This document shows, in pieces, positions 30,803 to 41,734 of a stretch of 64,000 bases of DNA. The stretch lies in the NCBI GenBank assembly GCA_949775045.1, contig OX459101.1, positions 5,814,894 through 5,878,893 on the forward strand. Direction: 5' to 3'. Position 1 is the first letter of the stretch. Each line of letters begins with the position of its first letter. Made by a program: the position numbers and the translations under genes. Origin of the DNA: Metridium senile (Eukaryota; Cnidaria; Anthozoa; Actiniaria; Metridiidae). The notes beneath the pieces are model-generated. The model made no database searches and was not told the DNA's origin. It saw nothing but the letters and a program-made list of their open reading frames with translations.

Positions 30803-31075
30803 CAATCATTGTCAAAACTGTTGGCACGATTGTTGATTTTGTTATGTTCCTATATCTGTAATACCCCCCCCTCCCCCTGTCAATGTTGCTGGAGGGGTAT
30901 ATGAACCTTGTCAATCGCGGGAAACATTTCCAACTCTTGTACTCTTTCATGAAAAACAGCAACATTGTATTGGGGGAGGGGGGTAGACAAACTTATCCTC
31001 ATAAATGAAAAAAATGATAGACCCACAAAAAAGTGTCCGAAATGTGATCGTGCCAACACATTTTGGCAATGATTG
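30803..31075. repeat. MITE, right copy (TA-flanked)
   Basis: 273 bp, the same orientation and sequence as 21872-22143 except for one extra C in the c-run. The left flank is A after the CTCAG terminus; the right flank is TA (31076-31077). The pair of MITEs thus brackets the Rep tandem, and the outer TA dinucleotides (21870 and 31076) with common surroundings (agctagcTA / TAgctacc) look like a single insertion site. Confidence 0.85.
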
Positions 31076-31696
31076 TAGCTACCTCTCGCCTCTACAACTA
31101 TTCAAGATACAATAATATTAGCTAGCCCACAGGCAGCCCAACTTTTCTCTTTGAAAATTTTTTTTAATGACAAAGTTATTTTTAAACGCGCGCCGAGCGA
31201 GATACATATTGAACGCGCGGGTGGGGTTCCTTTGGTGAATTTGTTTGAATGCGTGCGGATGGGATTCCTGTGGCATTTTGCAAGCAATCATTCGTCAAAG
31301 TCGCGCGATATCGAAGAGGTAGGTATTTTGACAAGGTATGAAACTCGGTCACGTGACAAATTTAGTTTCGCGCGTAGTAAATCAGCCATGGGAGAAAATT
31401 TTAATTTTTCTTCGAATATATAAAGTTTACGTTGATCTTCAACTACGGTCAAAGTATGATCAACTCCGAAATCAGCAAATGGGTTCAAATAATTTTTAAA
31501 AAAAAGGCAGCATGGAGTCGAGGTTCTTTCCAGGTTGCTAGGGCAGAGTTTTCGGTAAACAGTCGAAGCAAGTGAGCACTTGTACATGCTTTTGAAGTCA
31601 CCGATGCTCTTCACTATTACGAAAACCTGGAGAAAGTTTTTCTAGTAGTTCTGGTGTGTGCAGGTTATGATTGGAGTTGAAGTTTTTATGTCAAAA

Positions 31697-32352
31697 CTAC
31701 GGTGGCCCATGAGGGTCATGCCTTCTGTAGAAATAAATAGCTTTTCTTCGTTGAAAAAGAACGTTTCCTTACAAATAAAGACACTTTCCCTACAAAAGTA
31801 AATCTCTTCTTTGAAAATATGAACGCCTTCTGTAGAAATATGAACGCTTTCCGTAGAAATATGAACGCTTTCCGTAGAAATATGAACGCTTTCCGTAGAA
31901 ATATGAACGCCTTCCGTAGAAATATGAACGCTTTCCGTAGAAATATAAACGCTTTCCGTAGAAATATGAACGCTTTCCGTAGAAATATAAACGCTTTCCG
32001 TAGAAATACGAACGCCTTCCGTAGAAATATAAACGCTTTCCGTAGAAATATAAACGCCTTCCGTAGAAATATGAACGCCTTCCGTAGAAATATGAACGCC
32101 TTCCGTAGAAATTTCAAAATCTTGCGCGCGCATGTGACCGGAAGAGAATGGGCACTAGCTCAATCAAAGATGGCGGACGACGAGGAAGCTGATGTTATAG
32201 CTCATTACTTCCATCTTGGGTATCAAAATGTATTTTGTAAAAAAAGGGCTATGTGGTAGACATTGACCTGTAAGTAATCAAAAAAGGAAAAGGAAAATAG
32301 AAGAAAACGGAAGAGTGGAGGTTAGGAGATAGTGTAAGAATGGAAAAAAAAA

Positions 32353-32388
<36 letters not shown>

Positions 32389-33271
32389 ATATAAAAATAA
32401 ATATAAAAATAAAAATAAAAATAAATATATAAATAAATATATAAATAAATATAAAAATAAATATAAAAATAAATATAAAAATAAATATAAAAATAAATAT
32501 AAAAATAAATACAAAAATAAATGAATAAAAATAAATGAATAAAAAAATATAAAAATGAATTAATGAATAAATAAATAAATAATTTATTTAAAAATAACTA
32601 AATAAATGAATAAGGAAATAAATAGATAAATAAAAAAAATAATCAAATAATCAATCAAATAAATAAATAAATAAATACATGAATAACTAGATAAATAAAA
32701 AATGAATAAATAACTGAATGAATAAATAAATGAATAGATAAATAAATTAGTTAATTAATTCTACGGAAAGCGTTTATATTTCTACGGAAAGCGTTTATAT
32801 TTCTACGGAAAGCGTTTATATTTCTACGGAAAGCGTTCATATTTCTACGGAAGGCGTTCGTATTTCTACGGAAAGCGTTTATATTTCTACGGAAGGCGTT
32901 CGTATTTCTACGGAAAGCGTTCATATTTCTACGGAAAGCGTTCATATTTCTACGGAAGGCGTTCATATTTCTACGGAAAGCGTTTATATTTCTACAGAAA
33001 GCGTTCATATTTCTACGGAAAGCGTTCATATTTCTACAGAAAGCGTTCATATTTCTACGGAAGGCGTTCATATTTCTACGGAAAGCGTTCATATTTCTAC
33101 GGAAAGCGTTCATATTTCTACGGAAAGCGTTCATATTTCTACAGAAGGCGTTCATATTTTCAAAGAAGAGATACTTTTGTAGGGAAAGTGTCTTTATTTG
33201 TAAGGAAACGTTCTTTTTCAACGAAGAAGAGCTATTTATTTCTACAGAAGGCATGACCCTCATGGGCCACC
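31697..33271. mobile_element. Foldback element with 21-bp minisatellite arms
   Basis: Tips ggtggcccatgagggtcatg (31697) and the inverse catgaccctcatgggccacc (to 33271). Each arm continues with unique inverted sequence, then an array of 21-bp units gaacgc(c/t)ttccgtagaaata: about 14 units at 31818-32112, about 19 inverted units at 32758-33156. The centre (32340-32740) is (aaat)n-like. The RNMNAFR and STEGVHI open frames on both strands are translations of the array. No enzyme is encoded. Confidence 0.85.
32340..32740. repeat. (AAAT)n-rich low-complexity centre
   Basis: 400 bp of aaat/aaataaat units with tat and gaat variants, forming the spacer between the two minisatellite arms. Confidence 0.9.
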
Positions 33272-33837
33272 GTACAAAACGACTGATATTAACCCCATTT
33301 ACACGACATCACTTTTGGCCCGGCACTCCAAACTTTAGGTACGCGGGCCGATTGATTGTGGCCCGTCAAAATTGCTTTTACACGACAAATGTAGACGGGC
33401 CAGTTTATCTATGGGGCACTCCAAAAATTTGAAATGGCCCGCCTGATTTTCTGAGCCCTCGGCCTAATTTTGCAGTCTAAAATTTCGAAAATTTGTAAAG
33501 TTTGTAGATCTCGTGCGGCTTTTTTGTATTCAAATTTACACGGTATCATTACAGCTTGTGCAAATTAAAAATCGTACAATTAAAAATGAATTTGTAAATG
33601 TTTATTAGTACCTGAATTACCTGACGCTCATCGGACAGAGCAGAAACAACGCACTTCGGTTTATGTTAGATATTCTTTAATCCTTCGGTGTGCATAATCT
33701 GATGTTTATGTCTCATGGAATTGTCAATCTTTGAAATTGAACAAAATCATAGAATGTGTCCGCTGTTAGTGCATTTTATGTCCAGTTAAAAAGACAAATT
33801 AGTACAAAATAGCGGTAAATGTGAAGATGTGAAAGAC

Positions 33838-36220
33838 ATGCAGTCAGTTTCAGACTGCGGCCCGTGTTTCACACCTGATCAGATCGATACGTGTGAACAA
33901 AATTATTCGGCCTTTTTTTATCTTGCACAAAAAATATCTAAGCAAGGGTCATTGCAACTGAGTAATTCTGAAGTAAAAACAGAGGTCGAATTGATCATGA
34001 TTTTGTGTAGAGCAGGTTAATTATATCTTGCATGTGTATTGTATTGAATATCACAATTTTTTCTTTTAAGGTGGATCACTATAGTTTTCGGAAAGCCACA
34101 CCAGGCCGTTATAAACGTCGTTTTGACAAACTTTCCAATTTTCGATTAACCTGAAACTTTTACAGATTATCAGTCTTAGACTGAAATTTAAAACAATTTA
34201 CTTTGTTTTTAGATTTGTATTTTAATAGCAGCGATATACAGGAAAAACGGAAATCAGTTGCGCTTAAATTGTAGACGAACGCGATGAGATCTCGAAAAGC
34301 GGCTACCATCACAGTAAACTACAACATTAGGCACTCAAAATATCAAAGAATTAAAGAAATCTGTATGTTTGATTTCGAGAAAATTACAGATATATTTTGT
34401 ACTTTGTAGTTTTGAGTGTTAGAAGGAATCACTCAATGTGTGGCAATGTGACTTACAATAACTGAACAAATAGCGCTCAAAAACCGTCAAAACCTTCCCT
34501 GTACATATATGTCTTTAGTTACTAAGTTTGGGACAATAAATCGTTCACAGTATTGAGAAATTATTTTTTTTCTTAGAGATGTTAGAGCTTGACTTCAAGC
34601 AAAAACACATCACTGTTGCGCTTTTCTAGAAATATTCAAAACAGCCGTTTACATTTTTCTGTAAAATTCACAAACTCTTCTCCAAAGTACTAGAAATGCT
34701 ATCCTGAAGCTTCATTTCAATTGAGGCATTTAAACGTGGTAAAAAAAATTAAACTTGGATATCTTAACGAAGCCGACTCGTTCGGCTGTTCACGGCCGCT
34801 AATGATGCAAATCTGCGTTACATTCTGGAGTCACGACGCAATACACCGTGACGGTTTTGGTGGAGTTATTACTTCCGGCGATAAAAATAAATTTCGCTAA
34901 TTGCTTCATTCCATTGTTCTTTTGATTACATCTGACTGCATGTAGTGATACATTCCTTTGTGCCGGTTGAATTTGTGAAATGATTTTCAAATTAGTTACC
35001 TTTTCTCTCAAAATACCTGCGAATAAAAAGTCACAACTAACGAAATTAAAGAACAATGGAATGAAGAAATTAGCGAAATTTATTATCATAAAGTGCTTTA
35101 TTATCAACTTTATATCTCCAGCCCTCCCCTCCCTTCACTGGCTCTTTCTTTTATCGCCGGAAGTAATAACTCCACCAAAACCGTCACGGTGTATTGCGTC
35201 GTGACTCCAGAATGTAACGCAGATTTGCATCATTAGCGGCCGTGAACAGCCGAACGAGTCGGCTTCGTTAAGATATCCAAGTTTAATTTTTTTTACCACG
35301 TTTAAATGCCTCAATTGAAATGAAGCTTCAGGATAGCATTTCTAGTACTTTGGAGAAGAGTTTGTGAATTTTACAGAAAAATGTAAACGGCTGTTTTGAA
35401 TATTTCTAGAAAAGCGCAACAGTGATGTGTTTTCGCTTGAAGTCAAGCTCTAACATTTCTAAGAAAAAAAATAATTTCTCAATACTGTGAACGATTTATT
35501 GTCCCAAACTTAGTAACTAAAGACATATATGTATAGGGAAGGTTTTGACGGTTTTTGAGCGCTATTTGTTCAGTTATTGTAAGTCACATTGCCACACATT
35601 GAGTGATTCCTTCTAACACTCAAAACTACAAAGTACAAAATATATCTGTAATTTTCTCGAAATCAAACATACAGATTTCTTTAATTCTTTGATATTTTGA
35701 GTGCCTAATGTTGTAGTTTACTGTGGTGGTAGCCGCTTTTCGAGATCTCATCGCGTTCGTCTACAATTTAAGCGCAACTGATTTCCGTTTTTCCTGTATA
35801 TCGCTGCTATTAAAATACAAATCTAAAAACAAAGTAAACTGTTTTAAATTTCAGTCTAAGACTGATAATCTGTAAAAGTTTCAGGTTAATCGAAAATTGT
35901 GAGTTTCTCAAAACGACGTTTATAACGGCCTGGTGTGGCTTTTCAAAAACTATAGTGATCCACCTTAAGTAACTATTAAATTTATTTTTTGTACAGGAAT
36001 ATTTGAATGTCGACCAGACGTTTTGAGTAAAATGAATTTGTGCGCACGCCTCAGAAATGAATTAAGAATTGGATGGAGAGGTAGACAAAAGTATTTTCAG
36101 ATTTCAGAGAGTATGCGAGTGTCATTTATATCAAATCAGATCGGTATTAAATTTATGCAAATCCTGAAGTTTTTACTAGAAATGTTCGTAGGCCATGCAC
36201 AATCACAAGCAAACATTTAA
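33838..36220 (+). pseudogene. Possible two-exon gene inside inverted-repeat element, unknown family
   Basis: The first piece starts at ATG 33838 (MQSVSDCGPCFTPDQID.., ..VELIMILCRA). It reaches a donor-like ag|gttaat near 34016. The second piece follows ttttttgtacag (35984-35995) and reads GIFECRPDVLSKMNLCARL, RIGWRGRQKYFQIS, ending at a stop at 36220. The frames agree across the gap, which contains the TTAA foldback element. I recognise no domain. It may be the accessory or captured gene of the surrounding element. Confidence 0.35.
34070..35964. mobile_element. Long-arm foldback element with TTAA target duplication
   Basis: TTAA at 34066-34069 and 35965-35968. Ends ggtggatcactatag / ctatagtgatccacc. 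The arms are about 810-820 bp each (34070-34890 and 35150-35964) and highly similar, separated by a short centre that has further inverted stretches (cattccattgttcttt). TTAA duplication is characteristic of piggyBac-type insertion. It is non-coding. Confidence 0.85.
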
Positions 36221-37297
36221 ATTATTAATCAAAAATTGAATTAAAGTTTTTGTGGCCTCATCCGACCACGTTTTTCCTCTGGTTTTTCCACTTGTAGAAC
36301 TGCAAGTAGTCGCCGCCATTTTGCACGATCAAGACCGAAACAAACGAGTGAGCATGTTCTGTATAATTTCCGCTGCATATTCGAACTCGTGGGCGCATTT
36401 AAGGTACGCGGACCCTTGTTTTGGCGGGCCGAGACTACCTACCTGAGGTAGTCTCGGCCCGCTTAAAAAGTAGGTACGGGGGCCGCTTTGAATTGCGTTT
36501 ACACGGCAAATTTTACGAGTGCCGTGCCAGAAAAGTAAGGTACGCGTACCAAAAGTTAGGAGTGCCGGACCCGAAAATGATGTCGTGTAAATGGGGTTAT
36601 TGTCTTGTACAAACCAACTAACAGCCGAGCTAAACGGTGAATTTGTGATGGCCGCTTTGCGAAGTTTTCCACGCTTGAAAAAAGCTCAACTTTATTTCGT
36701 GTTTAGTAAGTTAGCGGTTCCAACAATAGTACATATGTTATGGAAGTGTGAAGCGTTTACAATTGTATTTTATAAGCTATATTGCCGAAAAACTTTAGCT
36801 AAGACACAACATTTACGGATCACAAAATACACTTCAATACACTCAAATAAACATGGAAATAAATTTCACATACTGGCTGTTTGTTCTTGTTGGTTTTAAA
36901 AGTGTACTCAGTGTAAATCCCTATGAGAAAAACAACACTTTTTGTTTTGAAAGAAAAGTTTCGGCGAGTCAGTCGATTACTTCACGGCGAGCTTTCGGCG
37001 CTCGTCGTTGAATTTCCGTGCCCTAGCAAGCTGGAAAGCACCTTTATCCATCCACGCCATCAAGTTTCAGACCTTGTATCAAGATACTACTTTCTTCGAT
37101 TTTTCTGTCGTACGTGCGATTCCGCGCGACCGAAAAATTGTTTGCAAAAAGCCACAGGAATCCCATCCGCGCGCATTCAAACAAAACACCACAGGAATCC
37201 CAACCGCGCGCTCAAGATATCTCGCTCGGCGCGCGGTTTAAAATAACTTTATTGTCATAAAAATCCAAGAGAATAGTAGGCCTGCCTGTGGCTAGCC

Positions 37298-37546
37298 ATC
37301 AGGTAGCCATTGCAAGCACACGCTGATTTCTTGCTTGCGAAAGCCTTTTTTTACGCACGCCATCTCGTAAAACCGACGGCGCGCGAGCAAACGCAAACTA
37401 TTTGAACAAACGCCACAGGAAGCCCAAGCAAACCTATTTTTTTTTTTTTTTTTTTTTTCCATCAACAACGCGCGCGCGCAATCGAAGACTATACAATAGA
37501 AGAAGTATAATGAATATTTTATTGCTAATTAAACAAGGAATTATGT
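37298..37546. repeat. Right edge of the 15.9-kb nested insertion
   Basis: Contains gccacaggaagccc, a T homopolymer (37436-37458), catcaacaacgcgcgcgcgc and aatattttattgctaatt. It is the inverse of 21709-21830 in diverged form and ends at the GGTTTGCT duplication. Confidence 0.65.
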
Positions 37547-37746
37547 GGTTTGCTGAAGCAGGTCCTTCAAAAAGATACTCTAAACAATTCCACACCAGTA
37601 CAAAGTCTTGATAATTGTGTTTGACGACTTTTCATTTCCAAATGTGCTTCAAAAAATCCAAAAAAAACCCTTTTCTCCATCAAAATTGCATTTTTTCTCC
37701 AATAGTAACATCTAAATGGCTTTTTGATTCTTTGTTGTGATTGGTT

Positions 37747-38451
37747 AAGGTTACGGTCCACGTTCGCGGGGTGCTCTCAGTTAAAAATTGTTTAGCGCGT
37801 CACTTAACAATAATGATAGACAAAGTATATATCATTTTAAAGCTTATATAACAGAGACTATGTAAGTTTTTTTAAGAAAAAGAATATCTTTAACCAATGC
37901 TTCATGTAAAACCTCAAAATCGAGCGCTTTCATTAAAAAAAGTAAGTCCAAAAGTTCCAACTACTTCGTCGTCATTTCTGCATTATGCCAATCAGCACAT
38001 ACATGTGTTCAAAACCGTGTCCAGTTTTTTCGAAAAAAAGCTTCGTTCTTGAATAAATGTATTTCAAAGTAGAATCATTGTTAAAACTTCAAGTTAAATA
38101 ACAAAACGGGCCATAACTCTAAAACTAAGCATTTTATCAAAAAAACTGGACACGGTTTGGAAGACCAATATGTGTTGATTGACATAATGAAGAAATGACG
38201 GCAAAGCAGTATGAACTTTTTGACTTATACTTTTTTAAACAACTCGCATTGAAGGCGGTTAATTTTGAGGTTTTTCGAATAGCATATCTTACAGAAAATT
38301 GTTGTATATAACAAAACATACACAGTCTTATTCTTTGTTATATAAGCTTTAAAATGATAAATAATATGTCTATTATTATTGTAAAATGACGCGGTAAACA
38401 AACTTTTAACTGAGAGCATGTAAAAGCACACCGCGAACGTGGACCGTAACC
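37747..38451. mobile_element. 705-bp MITE with TTAA target duplication
   Basis: TTAA at 37743-37746 and 38452-38455. Ends ggttacggtccacgttcgcg / cgcgaacgtggaccgtaacc. Inner arms share ctctcagttaaaa, gcgcgtca and ccgtgtccagttttt. A longer relative lies at 46829-49333. Confidence 0.85.
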
Positions 38452-39742
38452 TTAAAAAATGACATGTCTGTCTTGTGATTGGCTGTTTTTAAAAATGATG
38501 CAAGACATCAAAATGATGCCATTAATGATCCAAAATAGTGCAATTAATGCTTTAATCGCACACTTTTTAGCCAATCAGATTGCACGATTTGCTTGTGATT
38601 ACAAAATGAATATGATTATGATATCTTATTTTTTTTCGGTCCGGTATCCTGTGATTCGCGCGCTGTGATTGGCTAGCGAGCGGGCCAGTTTTTCACGATC
38701 TGCCCGGTCCGCGGTATCCTGTTCGTTGGTACCATTTCTTCCCAGCGATATTAATTTTTGAAAAATCTTCTTTAATAGGTAATTGTTAATTATGGTAATT
38801 TATCGAACAAAATAGTAGGAGATCTAGAATTCTGAATTGACCAAAACACTGACAGAATGGACAGAATGTGATAACCGACTGAGAGAAAATTAAAAGCTAC
38901 ATGGCGAGCGTTGGTTGTTTTTGCAAACATAAGCAAAAGTTGAGAAAATCAAATCAATATTGCAAAAACTCACGAGAGAATACACGAGAATACACAAAAG
39001 GTTGTGATAATACACCAGGTTTTTTTTTAATTTTCTAAAGAATATAAAGCTCGTTCACATACCTCGATAAAAGTTGAAAAATATACTTGTAGTTTTTATC
39101 TTTCCTTGCATTGTAAACAACACGGCGGTGAATTGAGCTATCTTTCTTGATGAGATATGTCTTTGCTTTTCAGTCACTTTTAAAATGCTATAAATTCACG
39201 AGAAGTTTATGTACAAAGTCTACAACGTTTTTGAAGTAAGGAATTGTCTTGTCTTTCTTTTTCTGCACACAAAAGGATAAACAATCTTGAAAAAGGTCGA
39301 TTTGCTTGATTCAAAGTCCTGTCAGCGATCCTAATGCTTTCAACTTTCATCTTCTTCATAAATTACGACACAGACAAATTAATTCCTTCAACAGTTGTCG
39401 GTGACTTCGACTAAATTTCTTATTTCTTGTCATTTATCGAAAAATAAGCTTCAGTAGGCTTTTTTCTTGATGCAAACGTCCACAAGAACGACGAATTTCA
39501 ACTCGTTTCAACATCCATCTTGGTTCACTCAGTGTTCGTGTCAGCTAAAATCCTTTGTAAAACTTGTTTTTTGTTTCTTGACTTTCTTTGATGTTGAGAT
39601 ATAAACAAAACCCTTTCTCTTTAAACGATATTTGATTTGGAATGATGGAGAAAGCTGCAGTAATTTAAAATATTTTAGAATTAAAATTTCTGTAAGTTTG
39701 TCGAGGCGCCGTCACACTGAATGAAAACCGGTTTCTGACAAC

Positions 39743-41617
39743 CATAGGCAGCCCAACTACTCCTTTCGAGGATTTTTTTATTTTTAAATAAAGATTCAAT
39801 GGAAAAAAATGCGCGCGACTCTTTTGGTTTCTTTGTTTGGCGCGCGCTTGTAGTCTTTGGGTTTCCTGTGGCGCGCTTGTAGATTATGGGGTTCCTGTGG
39901 TCAATCCCGCGGGATACAAGTATATATTGTGACAAGGTATGAAACACGGTCACGTGATAAATCACAATTTCGCTACTATCTCTTCACCTAAAAGACGAAT
40001 TAATGATTTTTCTACGAATATGTAAACAAATCATCTATCTCCAGATAACTTACCAGTTTGAGTCTTCAATCTTTATTATATGACGAGAATTTCCTCTTGG
40101 ACGCTCAAACTCGCGATGGATCGATGTGTGCCCCAGGTAGCTGGGACACTTTTTCGTGAAGCGCTCGGGATTTTTCATTCGTTTGACATTCGTAGAGGTT
40201 TCGAGGAAGTCGTGAAATGTCGTGAATGCACGAATTTTTCCGAAATCTTGGCGAATTTTCGGAAGATTTTTACCTAAAACTAAATACGCCCGTCATAAAA
40301 GCTTTTTTTTAGAGATTTTCTTTCACATAATGGCCGAAATTACTTTAAATACCGAGCAAAGGAAAGTGGTTGACCGTGTAATGTGTGGACACAATGTTTT
40401 TATCAGTGGTAAAGCTGGTAAGGGGAAAATAATGTAGCTTGCAAGCTAATGAAACGATCGAGTTTGTCGTCAATAACATGTTTGTTGGCCGGTTCTTGTT
40501 GGGAAATCCCCGATGATTTTGGTCGTAATAATGAAGGATTTATTGACTAACAAACAAATCTAGACATCATTTAACCTCAAGCAGATGATATTTACTCACT
40601 ACTGACATCGACATTATGTGGCTGGTTTGAGTTGAGGATTGCTTGGACATTTTTCAATCAAGTAAAATTCACGGCTAAATTCGGACGAACAGAAATCGCC
40701 ATGATAGTCAGGTAATCCTGCTTTGAACAAAAATGCATTGATGAATACTTAAGATATTGACTATAGTTATATCGTAAAGCATCTGTTTTTGCAAGCTTAT
40801 TTATTCAAGTGAATAATTTGTGTGCTAAACTTTGTCCGTTGGATGCCTTGTCATTCGCTTGGGTTTGCATTGTTTAGAAATGTGAAATTGAACTTCACTT
40901 TCTTCACTGAACAGATATCTTACTTTATCCTTTGACATCAATAACCTAATTAGGCTGCTTTTTTGTACTCTTTTTAATTCAAAAACAAAACTGTCAAATC
41001 TACACTTTTTTCATCTTTTTTCGCTCTTATTCAACAATAAAAGTGACTTTTAGAACTACCTGTTCTGTTTATGTGATGCATTGAGTGTTTTTGTTGTTTT
41101 TGCTTTGTTTATATCAGCTTTTTAACAGAAAGAAAATATTTACTCGACAGTTTGAACGCCATTTTTAAAAAGTCAACAGGGAGCAAACACAACTTTTTCG
41201 CTGTTCCTCCGTTTATTTGTTTTGTTTTGTTTTGTTTTGTTTTGTTTTGTGTTTTGTTGTAAAGACGTCATTCTATTTAATTTCGGAGACTGTTCGACCT
41301 ACTCTACGAATGTCAAACGAATGAAAAATCCCGAGCGCTTCACGAAAAAGTGTCCCAGCTACCTGGGGCACACATCGATCCATCACGTGACCCGTGTTTC
41401 ATGCCTTGTTACAATATACAAGGTACCTGACCCTGTGACCATCCATCCCGCGGGATTGACCACAGGAACCCCACAATCTACAAGCGCGCCACAGGAAACC
41501 CAAAGACTACAAGCGCGCGCCAAACAAAGAAACCAAAAGAGTCGCGCGCATTTTTTTCCATTGAATCTTTATTTAAAAATAAAAAAATCCTCGAAAGGAG
41601 TAGTTGGGCTGCCTATG
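39743..41617. mobile_element. 1.9-kb inverted-repeat element with 7-bp TGACAAC duplication
   Basis: tgacaac at 39736-39742 and 41618-41624. The paralogous repeat at about 44575 keeps the unoccupied site (ggttgtcagaaacc on the plus strand). Ends cataggcagcccaactactcc / ggagtagttgggctgcctatg with more than 200 bp of inverted similarity (gcgcgcgcttgtagtctttgg..). It encodes only a Pif1-like N-terminal fragment (40330-40437). Confidence 0.85.
40330..40437 (+). pseudogene. Pif1-like helicase N-terminal fragment captured in TIR element
   Basis: From ATG 40330: MAEITLNTEQRKVVDRVMCG, then HNVFISGKAGKGK and a stop. LNxEQxxVVDxVxxGxNVFxxGxAGxGK is the Q-motif/Walker A start of Pif1/RecD-like helicases, but the usual SAGTGKS is SGKAGKGKI here and nothing follows. 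It is probably a captured first exon: a gt-containing aagctggtaagg lies at the Walker A. Confidence 0.5.
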
Positions 41618-41734
41618 TGACAACCCGCTCTTTTTCAGTAAAACTACTGGGAAGCCATTTGAAAGCAACGCGCGTCGTACAAATATCAAAAACATTAATG
41701 GAGAGAGAATAAAAAAAAAAAATAAGTTATTTAC

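Larger units (their letters stand above)
26474..30804. mobile_element. Rep/Tc1 composite element, copy 2 (tandem)
   Basis: A head-to-tail second copy of 22143-26473, offset by exactly 4331 bp. Every predicted product has the same sequence as in copy 1, and the non-coding blocks, including microsatellites, read the same where compared. The junction is CTCAG-ACAGT-CTGAG (26466-26480). The right end CTCAG (30801) is followed by A and the second MITE. Identity across hypervariable repeats means the duplication is very recent, or is an assembly artefact. Confidence 0.8.
33291..36598. mobile_element. Inverted-repeat element carrying a two-exon gene remnant, ATT target duplication
   Basis: Ends aaccccatttacacgacatca on the left and tgatgtcgtgtaaatggggtt on the right. 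Similarity continues inward (ggcccggcactcc / ggagtgccggaccc, then a ttttacacg block) for about 140 bp. att lies immediately outside both ends. The 3-bp duplication fits PIF/Harbinger-type insertion, but no transposase is present. It contains ORF pieces at 33838-34010 and 35995-36220 and the nested TTAA element at 34070-35964. Confidence 0.65.
31128..37290. mobile_element. 6.2-kb inverted-repeat element with 7-bp GCTAGCC target duplication
   Basis: gctagcc occurs at 31121-31127 and 37291-37297. The ends are inverted: cacaggcagcccaac on the left, cctgcctgtg on the right. Similarity continues inward (tatctcgctcggcgcgcg / cgcgcgccgagcgagata) for about 80 bp and then as scattered gcgcgc..ggaatccc blocks. 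It belongs to the same family as 39743-41617, which also shows a 7-bp duplication. Its interior carries the nested elements at 31697-33271 and 33291-36598. No transposase is seen. Confidence 0.75.
21683..37546. mobile_element. 15.9-kb nested insertion with 8-bp GGTTTGCT target duplication
   Basis: GGTTTGCT lies at 21675-21682 and again at 37547-37554. The related repeat at 43004-43011 (minus strand) shows the unoccupied site: aatgttGGTTTGCTgaagcacg against ttgttGGTTTGCT[insert]GGTTTGCTgaagcagg. Just inside, the edges are diverged inverted copies sharing aataaaatattcattata and tcttcgattgcgcgcgcgcg. Without its nested passengers (21870-31077 and 31128-37297) only about 0.5 kb of original element remains, so the host was a small inverted-repeat element that later received larger ones. 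Confidence 0.7.

Noticed and set aside
32340..32740. AT-rich stretch as a possible replication origin or matrix-attachment site
   Set aside because: Simple (aaat)n spacer of a foldback element; no independent evidence of function.
31818..33156. 21-bp regularly repeated units resembling a CRISPR array
   Set aside because: Units are contiguous with no unique spacers, occur as two inverted arrays inside a foldback element, and the genome is eukaryotic. It is a minisatellite.
31642..33263. Long open frames (STEGVHI, NMNAFRR, FLRKAFI repeats)
   Set aside because: All three frames and both strands stay open because the 21-bp unit lacks stops. There is no composition or context of a gene.
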